Positions 8,400 to 16,654 of a DNA stretch of 64,000 nucleotides are shown piece by piece. This DNA is from Maridesulfovibrio sp050916235 (GTDB lineage Bacteria > Desulfobacterota > Desulfovibrionia > Desulfovibrionales > Desulfovibrionaceae). The notes under the pieces are model-generated. The model saw only the letters and a list, made by a program, of their open reading frames with translations. It did no database searches and was not told the DNA's origin. Within the stretch, counting starts at the first letter, position 1. Each line of letters begins with the position of its first letter. The translations under genes and the position numbers were made by a program. Where the stretch lies: the NCBI RefSeq assembly GCF_050916235.1, contig NZ_CP104854.1:1798001-1862000 (forward strand), read 5' to 3'.

Positions 8400-8807
8400 T
8401 CAGTAGATGCCGTTTCTGTTCAGATGATCACCGGCTTCCTGGTCGAGCCCCAGAGTGTGCTCGGTAAGCCACTGGTGCAGGAAATCCAGAAGCTCGAATG
8501 AAATTGTCGCGTTATCGTTGCGGAATTCATCCTGAATATCGACCGCCTTACCGGTAAGATCATCATGGACCCTTTTGTGTTCCTCATAGCCTGGAAAACC
8601 GGTCTGGAGAAACAACCTTTCCTCTGTTGCGAAATGTTCCACTGTATAGTCAATGAGTTCATCCAGCAGGACGGCCTGCATTGATTTATCCTCGCCGTTG
8701 GTCAGGGATTCGTGCAGGCGGTTGAGAATACTGAACAACCCTTCATGCTGTCCATCCACCTCCGCCACGTTGATGCGATATTTGTCTTCCCAATCAATGA
8801 ACGCCAT
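8400..8807 (-). CDS. bacteriohemerythrin
   Basis: This is a 135-residue single-domain hemerythrin, a four-helix bundle with a di-iron site that binds oxygen reversibly. All seven expected iron ligands are visible: H21, H58, E62, H77, H81, H117 and D122. The start ATG 8807 has AGGAG a few bases upstream; the open frame continues upstream to 8888 but overlaps the cyclase gene and lacks homology. It lies 20 bases downstream of the Cache cyclase gene in the same direction, so the two are probably cotranscribed. Likely roles are oxygen scavenging, delivery or sensing in an anaerobe, possibly connected with the cyclase. Confidence 0.93.
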   Translation of the reverse strand: MAFIDWEDKYRINVAEVDGQHEGLFSILNRLHESLTNGEDKSMQAVLLDELIDYTVEHFATEERLFLQTGFPGYEEHKRVHDDLTGKAVDIQDEFRNDNATISFELLDFLHQWLTEHTLGLDQEAGDHLNRNGIY

Positions 8808-8827
8808 ATGCACTCCTGTTGATATAA

Positions 8828-10777
8828 TTAAACAGGACTTACCCCGGTCCACCCCGGTCCGGGCGGAATACGGAGAAAAGTACTGCAACGCTTGATATAT
8901 ATGGGAGGGATGCTGTCTTCAGGACATGCGTTTGCACAGACCTTGAAGATGTCCAGAGCCTGCTGAAAATCACCCTTCCTGTACCACTTGAGAGCCTGCT
9001 CCATGAGCGGCTTCAGCTCATCTTTGGTCTTGCGTATTTCAGGAGCATTGTGGTCATAAACCTCATACAGCACAACCGGATGTTCCTTGCCCTTGACCCT
9101 TACAGTATCAATTTCACGGAGATGAAACGACTCCGGACTTTCCATCATCTCAAGCGCTGAGCCGGTAACGACAATATCTATCTTGAATGTCTTGGTGACC
9201 GACTCTATGCGGGCGGCCAGATTGACGGCATCCCCGATAACGGTCGCCTGCATGCGGTAGGTGGTCCCTACCGTTCCGAGGGTAACTTCGCCGAAATGTA
9301 TGCCTATGCCGATTTCGATCTGCCGCTCCTCATGCTCCTCCCTTTCCCGATTGAATTCATTCAGATGCAGACGCATGCCTACGGCTGAGCGCACAGCCTG
9401 ATCCGGGGTTTCCGGAAACAAGGCAAGAAGGGCATCACCATGAAAGGAATCCACAAAACCACGGTTATCGGCAATGGCCTGACTGATTCCCTGAAAATAC
9501 CTGTTCAGGAAACTAAGTACTTCTTCAGGTTCCATCTGCTCCGATATCTGGGTGTATGAGCGGATGTCGCTGAACAGGATACCCATTGCCTTACGGACAT
9601 TGCTTTCAAGGGTTATGTCGCGGTAGCGCTCCTTGTTCAGCAGACGCAGGAACTCACGGGGTACAAACCGTTCATAGGATTTGGTCATTTCAGCTACGGC
9701 AATTTCACCACGGGCATTGTCCATGCGTAATTTACCGACGGCAAAACTGACAACGCCTGCTGCTGCAGTCAGCAGCAGTACAAAATTCATGACATCATGG
9801 AAAAGCGTATCCATCCCGGCCGCAACGGCGTTGCCGGGGATTACCGAGACCAGTTTCCATGAACCAGCATCGCTGACAATCTTCGCTGAAGAGCTGAGGG
9901 CAACATCTTCTAGATTGATTGTATTAAAGCTGAACAGCCCGGCAGGAGTTGAGAACTGACCTGAAGCCCCGGTTGTCATTTTCTGCCACTCCTGCGGATA
10001 CAATGACTGGAACTTCTTACCGGCCCGCTCACTGAACATGAAACCCCAGTTATCGTCCGGGGCTCCGCCATACAGGTAATATCCGTCCTTATTTAAGAGG
10101 AACAACTGTTCCCCCGGAGATCTGTTGATGCCGTCCAGATAGGGGTACAGGAGTTCCCCGAAATAATTGAGCACCGCGGCACCACGCCTTTTGCCCTTCT
10201 CATCGAAAAGGGGTCGGGCAATACGCAGAACAGGCTTGACCGGCAGTTCGACCTTCCCGTCTTCAATGTTCAGGTCGAGAGGGGAAATGTAGATCTGATC
10301 TTTTTCCAGGGAATTGATTCTAGGGAAATAATACTGCGTTCCGATGAACTGCAGCGACTTCTCCGGCACTACTTTTGGAGCACCGTCATCATAGTTGATT
10401 CTGACCACTTCCATTCCGTAACGGTCTATCAGCCTGATTTTATCGTATTTCTTTTTTATGGCTGAAAGACTTACCAGATCAGAAAGATGCTCCGGAGAAA
10501 TCACCGAAGTGAATGCCGTTGTCACCTCGCTGAGACTGGCCAGATACAGCAGTTCCGACAGCGGCTCCTCCAGCTCCGCAAGGATAAGGCTGCGTGCCGT
10601 ATCAATATCGCTTACAGCCTGAGTCCGGAGCTCCCTCTGGGCCTCGGTGGATTTGAAGTGGTAGAATGCATATGCTCCCCCTGCCAGCAAAACAACTGCC
10701 AGTGCAAAGCACACTGCGGACTGGGCTATTATTCTCGCCTTGACCCGGATATCAAAATTAAGGACTGCTGCAGACAT
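8828..10777 (-). CDS. membrane class III nucleotide cyclase with extracellular Cache domain
   Basis: This 649-residue predicted receptor cyclase would make cAMP (or cGMP) in response to a periplasmic signal. Order: TM near residues 13-35, a dCache-like periplasmic domain to about 330, TM near 345-365, a cytoplasmic linker, a class III cyclase domain about 395-570, and a helical TPR-like tail. Metal aspartates are D404 (FSDI) and D448 (HGDA); transition-state N519 and R523 are present (VNLAAR). The lysine that normally contacts the base, four residues before the second Asp, is Ser444, while the partner Thr (ATVIGD) is kept. ATG 10777 has GGAG upstream; longer frames to 10882 lack support. First gene of a pair with hemerythrin. 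Confidence 0.9.
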   Translation of the reverse strand: MSAAVLNFDIRVKARIIAQSAVCFALAVVLLAGGAYAFYHFKSTEAQRELRTQAVSDIDTARSLILAELEEPLSELLYLASLSEVTTAFTSVISPEHLSDLVSLSAIKKKYDKIRLIDRYGMEVVRINYDDGAPKVVPEKSLQFIGTQYYFPRINSLEKDQIYISPLDLNIEDGKVELPVKPVLRIARPLFDEKGKRRGAAVLNYFGELLYPYLDGINRSPGEQLFLLNKDGYYLYGGAPDDNWGFMFSERAGKKFQSLYPQEWQKMTTGASGQFSTPAGLFSFNTINLEDVALSSSAKIVSDAGSWKLVSVIPGNAVAAGMDTLFHDVMNFVLLLTAAAGVVSFAVGKLRMDNARGEIAVAEMTKSYERFVPREFLRLLNKERYRDITLESNVRKAMGILFSDIRSYTQISEQMEPEEVLSFLNRYFQGISQAIADNRGFVDSFHGDALLALFPETPDQAVRSAVGMRLHLNEFNREREEHEERQIEIGIGIHFGEVTLGTVGTTYRMQATVIGDAVNLAARIESVTKTFKIDIVVTGSALEMMESPESFHLREIDTVRVKGKEHPVVLYEVYDHNAPEIRKTKDELKPLMEQALKWYRKGDFQQALDIFKVCANACPEDSIPPIYIKRCSTFLRIPPGPGWTGVSPV

Positions 10778-10866
10778 GCCGAGCTCCGTGTTAAATGAGG
10801 AATCAACACCTAACATTTGGCATAAAAACAACTTTGTGTCCATTGCCGGCAATAAGATTGCGCATG

Positions 10867-10902
10867 AAAAAAGGGCCTCCACACTTACGCGCGGAGGCCC
10901 TT
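10867..10902 (-). terminator. terminator after the CBS-ACT gene
   Basis: Read on the minus strand, AAGGGCCTCC pairs with GGAGGCCCTT around a 12-base loop and runs into TTTTTT. Confidence 0.88.
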
Positions 10903-10925
10903 ACTGTCTGCAATTGGCCTGGAAA

Positions 10926-11603
10926 TCAGGCGGTCAGTCCGTGAACGGAATCACGCACCCAGAACATCATGTTGAACTTCTCTGCCAGTCCTTCCTTGAT
11001 CTTGTTCAGGCTGGCCTTGTCCATGTCGTGGATACGGATAAACACGTGACGCATATTTTCCTGCTCCGGTTCGTAGGAGGTCAGGATAGACATTACCCGG
11101 GCGTGGTTGTCCTTAAGGTAGTCCAGAACCCCGTTCAGGGAACCGGGCTTGTTGGACAGGGCCAGACCGATCTGGACTCCGCCATGAAGAACCCCGGTAA
11201 TCTTGATCAGGACCTTGAACACATCGGTATTGGTGATGATGCCTACGCACTTGTTGTCCGCATCCACCACCGGAACACCGCCGATCTTGTTCTCATCCAT
11301 GATGACTGCGGCTTTTTCAACCGTATCTTCAACGGAGACGGTGATTACCTTGCGGGTCATGATATCTTTTACCTTTATCTCGGAGAGCAGGTAATAGAGC
11401 TCATGCATATCAAGAGTAGTGGCCTTGGACGGAGATGCTTCCTTGATGTCGCGGTCAGAAACTATGCCTACAAGCACCCCGTCATCATCAACAATGGGAA
11501 GCCTGCTTATTTCGTTGTCCTTCATCAGCTTGGCGGCTTTCATCATGGATCGATCGTGAGTGAGTGTAATGACCTCTTTGGACATCCAATTCTTGACGAG
11601 CAT
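10926..11603 (-). CDS. CBS-pair plus ACT domain protein (AcuB-like)
   Basis: This 225-residue cytoplasmic protein has two CBS domains (about residues 5-60 and 78-135; each ends in the GIVSDRD / GIITNTD type strand) followed by an ACT domain (about 140-215, GLALSNKPGSLNGVLDYL). CBS pairs bind adenosyl ligands and ACT domains bind small metabolites, often amino acids, so this is a metabolic sensor. The AcuB name in relatives comes from acetoin metabolism, but no acu genes are nearby and the target is unknown. ATG 11603 follows AAGGAGG; the upstream extension to 11642 has no support. Single gene with its own terminator. Confidence 0.88.
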   Translation of the reverse strand: MLVKNWMSKEVITLTHDRSMMKAAKLMKDNEISRLPIVDDDGVLVGIVSDRDIKEASPSKATTLDMHELYYLLSEIKVKDIMTRKVITVSVEDTVEKAAVIMDENKIGGVPVVDADNKCVGIITNTDVFKVLIKITGVLHGGVQIGLALSNKPGSLNGVLDYLKDNHARVMSILTSYEPEQENMRHVFIRIHDMDKASLNKIKEGLAEKFNMMFWVRDSVHGLTA

Positions 11604-11801
11604 AGGGAACCTCCTTGAATCTGGCTGCCTGCAGCACGGCATATGCCTGCCTGCTGACTGATGGCTCTGCCCTTGATGTTGCTATTTAAAAAACTGCTTA
11701 CACAACGCAGTGCAATTCCTGACTGGAGTTCAACTTCTCCACTTTCCTACTAATATGGTTATATAAACAAATGTCTGCGGTCAATCTTCACAGCATGAAT
11801 T

Positions 11802-13088
11802 TTATTTGCCTTTACGGATGAACAGCCCGGATTGAAGGTCAGGATGGCTGCAGCGCAGTACAGCTTCGGTTCCGGAATGAACGGTATCTCTGGCTTCACC
11901 GTTTGCAGCCTCGAAACGGTAGCTGCCTCTTACTAGTTCAGGCCGCCTGAGGCCGGGAACTATGATTTCAGCATTGCATTCGTCCTCCCAGCGGGCCTTT
12001 ACCGAGATAAGCCAACGGTCCTCGCCCAGTTTTTCAAGGATTCTGCCTGTTACCGGCTTGCGGTCTTCCGCTGAAGGGGGCTGGGCAATGGTTGCAGGAC
12101 CTGACTTCCTGAAGAAGGCGGTACTCAAGGGACGGGTTGCTGTGTTGACGAGTTCGCTCATAGCGTTTTCCGGCATACGTCCGCCCTGCTGCACGGTGTC
12201 TATGACCGTACGGTATACGTCCACGACCTGTGCAAGGTAGGAGGAACTTTTGGTCCTCCCTTCTATCTTGAGGGAAGCAACACCCATTCTGGCAAGCATG
12301 CGCACATAATAGACCAGACAGAGGTCCTCAGCGGCAAAAAATTCGGTATACCCGTCATGATCCAAGGTTTCCCATACATCCTGACCGGGGCGGGTCTTCT
12401 CTTCCACCCGCATTCCTGTAGCCTTGTATTCAAAACGGCAGGGGTGGGTACAGCGGCCCATGTTTGCGGACCGGTCATTGAGCCATGCGCTCAGAAAACA
12501 CCGACCGGAAATGGCCATGCACATGGCCCCGTGCACAAACATCTCCAGCTCGATGTCCGGGCAGCGGGCAGCAATATCCGCCACATCGGCGGCCGAAAGT
12601 TCGCGGGCCAGGTTAACACGCACTGCTCCAAATTTCTTCCAGAAACGGGCCGCTTCACTGTTGCCGGTATTGGCCTGAGTGCTGATATGCACCGGAATAT
12701 CGGGCAGAATCTCAGAGGCCATCATGAGCACCCCCGGATCAGCAATTATCAGCCCGTCCGGGGGGCATTGGGCCAGCTTTTCCATGTCGGCCCGGACTGT
12801 ATCTAGATTCTTTTCACGGGGGTAGGCATTGATGCAGAAATAAGCCTGAACATTGTTGGACCTGGTCAATTCGAAGGCTCTTGGCAACTCTTCCCATTTG
12901 AACCCTGCACCGGCAGAACGCAGGTTCAGCCCCCCTGCTCCGAGATAAACAGCGTCAGCCCCGTATGCGACGGCAGTTTCAAGTTTTTCCATGTTTCCGG
13001 CCGGACAGAGCAGTTCCGGCATTTTGCCCGGTATGGACCTCGCGGGTCCGGAATTATCGTCATTTCGTTCAGTTGTGGTATTGTTCAT
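11802..13088 (-). CDS. U32 family protein (TrhP/YegQ-type tRNA hydroxylation factor or relative)
   Basis: This 428-residue protein of the U32 'peptidase' family has the opening PELLCPAGNMEKLETAVAYG, the STQANT segment, and the U32 signature around MFVHGAMCMAISGRC with clustered cysteines (GRCTHPC) that in relatives bind an Fe-S cluster. Characterised members modify RNA: TrhP acts in prephenate-dependent 5-hydroxyuridine formation in tRNA and RlhA on 23S rRNA; UbiU/V act in oxygen-independent ubiquinone synthesis. The first type fits best by layout. ATG 13088 has a weak ribosome site; M23 is an alternative start. The PHP gene lies 22 bases upstream in the same direction. Confidence 0.85.
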   Translation of the reverse strand: MNNTTTERNDDNSGPARSIPGKMPELLCPAGNMEKLETAVAYGADAVYLGAGGLNLRSAGAGFKWEELPRAFELTRSNNVQAYFCINAYPREKNLDTVRADMEKLAQCPPDGLIIADPGVLMMASEILPDIPVHISTQANTGNSEAARFWKKFGAVRVNLARELSAADVADIAARCPDIELEMFVHGAMCMAISGRCFLSAWLNDRSANMGRCTHPCRFEYKATGMRVEEKTRPGQDVWETLDHDGYTEFFAAEDLCLVYYVRMLARMGVASLKIEGRTKSSSYLAQVVDVYRTVIDTVQQGGRMPENAMSELVNTATRPLSTAFFRKSGPATIAQPPSAEDRKPVTGRILEKLGEDRWLISVKARWEDECNAEIIVPGLRRPELVRGSYRFEAANGEARDTVHSGTEAVLRCSHPDLQSGLFIRKGK

Positions 13089-13110
13089 GTTTGTTCTGGA
13101 TAAAATATAA

Positions 13111-13968
13111 TTAAATTTTAAGCCCTCTGGACTTCCTGTAGGCCTTCAGCCCGTCAAGCACACTGTTGTGGACAAAAAGATTCCCCACTCCCTTGCCAAG
13201 CTGAATATCCGGCTTCACATACCCGTGAAAATCCGAACCACCGCTGGGCAGCAGATTGTACTTCTTGGCCAGCTTCTTGATGAATCCGGTCATCTCTATG
13301 GTGTGGGAGCTGTAATATACCTCAATCCCCTCAAGGCCAAGCTCTTTGAGCCGACGGACTTCGCTTTCCAGCTCATCCTCGTTATGACTGATCAGAAAAG
13401 GATGGGCCAGAATAGGTGTGGCCCCGGTTGAGTGGAGCAGTTCAAAGGCTTCCACATCTGAAATATTGTCTTTGGGAACGTAAGCCTTTCCGTTTCGTCC
13501 CAGGAACCCGTCAAAGGCATGTTCGAAATCCTTTACAAGCCCTCTGGCAACCAGAACCCGGGCCATATGCGGACGGCCGATGGTTCCGCAGGCCTCAGCC
13601 TGCAGATCTTCCATGGATATAGCAAAACCCAGCCTGCTTAGGTTGGCGACCATCTGCTCATTACGGCTCCTGCGGCGTTCGCGGATTTCATCAAAAGCCT
13701 TTTTCAGCGTATATGAATAAGGGTCTACCCAAAGCCCGACAATATGCAGGGCACCGATTTCCGTTTCCACGCTGAGTTCACAGCCGGGGACAACCTCAAT
13801 CCCGGCCTTGACCCCGGCTTCAAGGGCCTCGGGCAATCCGTCAATGGTATCGTGATCAGTAAGTGCGATGGCCGCAAGGCCGGCCTCCCTTGCAGCGCGA
13901 ACAAGCTCTGCAGGGGTCATGGTCCCGTCGGAAGCGGTGGAGTGAGTATGAAGGTCAATAGCTGGCAT
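13111..13968 (-). CDS. PHP domain phosphoesterase (RNase AM / YciV-like)
   Basis: This 285-residue protein is a PHP-fold metal-dependent phosphoesterase. Metal ligands are visible in DLHTHSTASDG near the N-terminus, ALTDHDT, the central GRPHMARVL region, AHPFLISHN, and SGGSDFHG near the C-terminus. Close families include YciV/RNase AM (5'-3' trimming of RNA, 3',5'-nucleoside bisphosphate hydrolysis). ATG 13968 (PAIDLHTHS) has GGAG upstream and is preferred to the frame start at 14013. It is upstream of the U32 gene; both act on RNA in characterised relatives. Confidence 0.88.
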   Translation of the reverse strand: MPAIDLHTHSTASDGTMTPAELVRAAREAGLAAIALTDHDTIDGLPEALEAGVKAGIEVVPGCELSVETEIGALHIVGLWVDPYSYTLKKAFDEIRERRRSRNEQMVANLSRLGFAISMEDLQAEACGTIGRPHMARVLVARGLVKDFEHAFDGFLGRNGKAYVPKDNISDVEAFELLHSTGATPILAHPFLISHNEDELESEVRRLKELGLEGIEVYYSSHTIEMTGFIKKLAKKYNLLPSGGSDFHGYVKPDIQLGKGVGNLFVHNSVLDGLKAYRKSRGLKI

Positions 13969-14100
13969 TTGCGATCTCCGAAAAAACAATGGGTCCATCA
14001 ATACATTCCCCATTCGGGGCAGAGGAAACTGCGGGGTTGAGGAATTCGTTTTCTATAGTTATAGGATACCGATCAAACAATGCGCAAGGAGTACCTTAGT

Positions 14101-14283
14101 ATGGCTCTTAATAAAGAACTGATTGATATTCTGGTTTGTCCCAAATGCAAAGGAGAGCTTGAGCTTCTGGCAGGCGAAACCGGGCTTAAATGTGATTCCT
14201 GCAACGTGGTATACCCGGTGAAAGACGAGATCCCCATCATGCTTGTGGATGAAGCCATCCCCGCAGACAAGTGGGATAAATAA
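14101..14283 (+). CDS. Trm112/YcaR-like zinc-ribbon protein
   Basis: This 60-residue protein of the Trm112 family has two Cys pairs (CPKC at residues 13-16 and CDSC about 20 residues later) forming a zinc ribbon, followed by VYPVKDEIPIMLVDEA, the diagnostic end block. Eukaryotic and archaeal relatives activate methyltransferases; bacterial ones (YcaR) are poorly defined. ATG 14101 follows AAGGAG. It begins a plus-strand unit divergent from the PHP gene, with the SlyD-like gene 67 bases downstream. Confidence 0.88.
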   Translation: MALNKELIDILVCPKCKGELELLAGETGLKCDSCNVVYPVKDEIPIMLVDEAIPADKWDK

Positions 14284-14350
14284 CAATTTTTGATCTAAAC
14301 AATGCGGAATGCGGTCTATAGGGTCCGCCCGCGACAAACAAGGAGTTTCC

Positions 14351-14779
14351 ATGTCCCAAGCCAAAGACGGCGACAAAATCCGCGTCCATTACGCCGGTTC
14401 TCTCGAAGACGGCACCGAATTCGATTCCTCCTACAAACGGGGCGAGCCTCTTGAGATTGTTCTCGGCAAGGGGATGCTTATCAAGGGTTTTGAAGACGCT
14501 GTCAAAGGTCTCTCGGTAGGCGAAAAGGTAAAGGCCACCATCAGCCCGGAAGAAGGCTACGGTCCCTATTACGACGAACATACCTTCGAAGTGGACCGCA
14601 ACCAGATTCCGCCGGAGATCACCCCGCAGGTGGGCATGATGCTTCAGGTGAACACCGAACAGGGCATCACCAATGTAACCATCAAGTCCGTCACCGACCA
14701 GAAGGTCGTTCTCGACGGCAACCACCCTCTCGCAGGGCAGACCATGATCTTCGAGATCGAACTGGTCGAGATCCTGTAG
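14351..14779 (+). CDS. slyD: FKBP-type peptidyl-prolyl isomerase, SlyD-like
   Basis: This 142-residue cytoplasmic protein has a split FKBP domain (GDKIRVHYAGSLEDGTEFDSS at the start; FEIELVEIL at the end) interrupted by an IF chaperone insert (residues ~70-120, starting after PEEGYG). Such proteins catalyse proline isomerisation and act as chaperones. The C-terminal His/Cys-rich nickel-binding tail of E. coli SlyD is absent, so a role in nickel delivery is doubtful. ATG 14351 follows AAGGAG. Symbol by family resemblance only. Confidence 0.85.
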   Translation: MSQAKDGDKIRVHYAGSLEDGTEFDSSYKRGEPLEIVLGKGMLIKGFEDAVKGLSVGEKVKATISPEEGYGPYYDEHTFEVDRNQIPPEITPQVGMMLQVNTEQGITNVTIKSVTDQKVVLDGNHPLAGQTMIFEIELVEIL

Positions 14780-14831
14780 TTATAGAATCCTCCGTCTACA
14801 AAAGGCGGAGTGCTTCGACTGTAGAGTCATA

Positions 14832-14872
14832 GAAGGTCGACTTTTCCGGTAAACGGGAAGGTCGGCCTTTTC
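14832..14872 (+). terminator. terminator downstream of the SlyD-like gene
   Basis: AGGTCGACTTTTCC pairs with GGGAAGGTCGGCCT (with G-T pairs), followed by TTTTCT. A weaker CTCCG/CGGAG hairpin lies at about 14788-14810. Confidence 0.75.
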
Positions 14873-14940
14873 TGTAGGAATAGTCACAAGAAAGGGTTCA
14901 AGCACGAGAGACAGCTGAAAAAGCTGCACACTCTGCAAAC

Positions 14941-14983
14941 AAAAAACACCCCGGCAGAAAATTCTCCGCCGGGGTGTTTTTTA
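14941..14983. terminator. bidirectional terminator
   Basis: AAACACCCCGGC and GCCGGGGTGTTT arms with A-run and T-run flanks. It closes the minus-strand YchJ unit and can also stop plus-strand readthrough. Confidence 0.9.
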
Positions 14984-15005
14984 TCTCGAACTAAATACCG
15001 GGCAA

Positions 15006-15488
15006 TCAGCCGCAGCACTTCTTGTACTTTTTACCACTGCCGCAGGGACAGGGATCGTTGCGTCCGATTTTCTTGTCTTTCTTGATGGGCATGGGAGGCA
15101 CTATTTCACCGTCCACATAGAGCCAGCGGCCTTCACGCTTTTCAAAGACACTGGCCTCGTGATGGGTATGAATGGCTCCCTGCTGCCGAAACTTGGCGAT
15201 GAATTCCACTTCGCCCTTTTCGTCTTCGGGCTGGCCCTTGGAGGTAGAAACAATGGTCAGGCCGAGCCATGTTGATGTTTCCGCCCAGTTCTTGACCTGT
15301 GCCTCATCGTAGTCGTGCTTGCTCTCGGGAGCCAGAGTTTCTCCGAGGTAATCCACCCGTTTGACAACGAAAGCGGAATAGCGGGAACGCATAAGGGCTT
15401 CAGCAGTAGGGGCAGGCTCTTTGCCTGTGATGTATGGCTCACAGCAGCTTTCGTAAACTGCACCGGAACCGCAGGGACATTCATTCAT
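15006..15488 (-). CDS. YchJ family protein with two SEC-C motifs
   Basis: This 160-residue UPF0225/YchJ-type protein has an N-terminal SEC-C-like zinc motif (CPCGSG...CC, residues 4-17), a central NTF2-like YchJ domain (starting APTAEALMRSRYSAFV), and a second perfect SEC-C motif at the C-terminus (RNDPCPCGSGKKYKKCC). SEC-C motifs bind zinc and often mediate contact with SecB or the ribosome; the YchJ function is not established. The ATG is at 15488. It lies 53 bases downstream of the NifX-like gene on the same strand. Confidence 0.9.
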   Translation of the reverse strand: MNECPCGSGAVYESCCEPYITGKEPAPTAEALMRSRYSAFVVKRVDYLGETLAPESKHDYDEAQVKNWAETSTWLGLTIVSTSKGQPEDEKGEVEFIAKFRQQGAIHTHHEASVFEKREGRWLYVDGEIVPPMPIKKDKKIGRNDPCPCGSGKKYKKCCG

Positions 15489-15541
15489 GTTTCTAGATCT
15501 CCAGTTTTTTCTGTGGGCCGTGGACGCCGAAGCGTTTCGGC

Positions 15542-15901
15542 CTAGTGATTACCGCAGGACTCGTGGTCGTCACAAACGGTTGCGGAGTCGGTGATATTGC
15601 CGGCGCTCCACTGAGCTACCGCGGCCTTCAGATCACCGCTGCATCCGCGGATAACCTGAATACCGCTGTTCTGCAAGAGGTTCACAGCTCCCTGTCCCAT
15701 GTTTCCTGCCAGCAGGACCTGAACGCCCATTTCAGCAAGAGTGGGTACGATGTTGGATTTGCATCCGCACCCGGGGGGAGGAGTAAGGGTTTCCTCTTCA
15801 ACGATATTCTTGGATTCATCCAGGGTAAAGATGGTGAAGGCTTCGCAATGCCCGAAATGTCCGTCCACCTGTCCATCTCTGGAAGGAAGTGCAACTTTCA
15901 T
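15542..15901 (-). CDS. dinitrogenase Fe-Mo cofactor-binding family protein (NifX/NifB C-terminal-like)
   Basis: This is a 119-residue single-domain protein. The opening VALPSRDGQVDGHFGHC and the middle VLLAGNMGQGAVNLL are family hallmarks. Members bind Fe-S or Mo-Fe-S clusters; stand-alone ones in sulfate reducers are usually not linked to nitrogen fixation. Cys-Gly-Cys in PPGCGCKS and the C-terminal Cys residues could coordinate a cluster. ATG at 15901 follows AAGGAG. No nif genes are in the window. Confidence 0.88.
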   Translation of the reverse strand: MKVALPSRDGQVDGHFGHCEAFTIFTLDESKNIVEEETLTPPPGCGCKSNIVPTLAEMGVQVLLAGNMGQGAVNLLQNSGIQVIRGCSGDLKAAVAQWSAGNITDSATVCDDHESCGNH

Positions 15902-16013
15902 GATATTTCTCCTTGAAAAAAAAGTAAGATCAATGCAGACCCAAAAGCATCGAACTTAATGGAGTGCGTACGCCACATACGCACATAAAGACAGAACCAT
16001 CCGGCCGAAAGCT

Positions 16014-16430
16014 ATGATAAGTATCACATCCACATTGTCCATACCGGAAAATGAAATTAATTTCATCACCTCACGCAGCTCCGGCCCCGGCGGCCAGCAT
16101 GTGAACACCACATCCTCGCGGGTAACTCTCATATTCGATCTGGACGGCTCCGCCAGCCTTACCGAAGAGCAGAAAACCATAATCCGGTCACGGCTGGGCA
16201 ACAGGATCAACTCCAAGGGGGAACTCCTGCTTTCATGCGATGAACACCGCAGCCAGTTCCGCAACAAGGAAGAAGTGCTGCTGCGCTTCCGCCAGCTCCT
16301 GTCCGAAGCCCTGCGCCCGATCAAACAACGCCGGGCCACCAGAGTTCCCCTTTCGGCAAAGCGCAAACGGCTGGAGAGCAAAAAGCAGCGCTCCGACGTA
16401 AAGAAGAGCAGATCAAAACCGGATTACTAG
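16014..16430 (+). CDS. arfB: ArfB/YaeJ-like ribosome rescue peptidyl-tRNA hydrolase
   Basis: This 138-residue release-factor homologue contains only the catalytic domain: SSGPGGQHVNTTSS with GGQ at residues 26-28, then a basic tail (KRKRLESKKQRS...). ArfB enters the empty mRNA channel of stalled ribosomes with such a tail and hydrolyses the peptidyl-tRNA. Codon-recognition domains of RF1/RF2 are absent, consistent with stop-codon-independent action. ATG 16014 has only a weak ribosome site. Monocistronic. Confidence 0.9.
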   Translation: MISITSTLSIPENEINFITSRSSGPGGQHVNTTSSRVTLIFDLDGSASLTEEQKTIIRSRLGNRINSKGELLLSCDEHRSQFRNKEEVLLRFRQLLSEALRPIKQRRATRVPLSAKRKRLESKKQRSDVKKSRSKPDY

Positions 16431-16579
16431 GCATCGCGGCAGGATCAGGCCCCCTTCCCTATGCAGAGATCAGACTTGTTTTTCCCGACTGATCCCACAA
16501 CCCTTCATATCATCTCGAAGTCGCCGGGAATATGGAGCCAACAAGCGGATCAGCTATGACATAGGCCGACACAGCCATG

Positions 16580-16606
16580 AAAAAAGCCGCAGTTCTAAAC
16601 TGCGGC
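16580..16606 (-). terminator. terminator after serB
   Basis: On the minus strand GCCGCAGTTT pairs with its complement around a short loop and is followed by TTTTTT. Confidence 0.88.
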
Positions 16607-16654
16607 CTGATATTTCTAATGAACTGGTCTGTCAGGAATCTTACCGGACAAAAA

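Noticed and set aside
15542..15901. NifX-like protein as evidence for nitrogen fixation.
   Set aside because: No nif genes are present and stand-alone members are common in non-fixing anaerobes.
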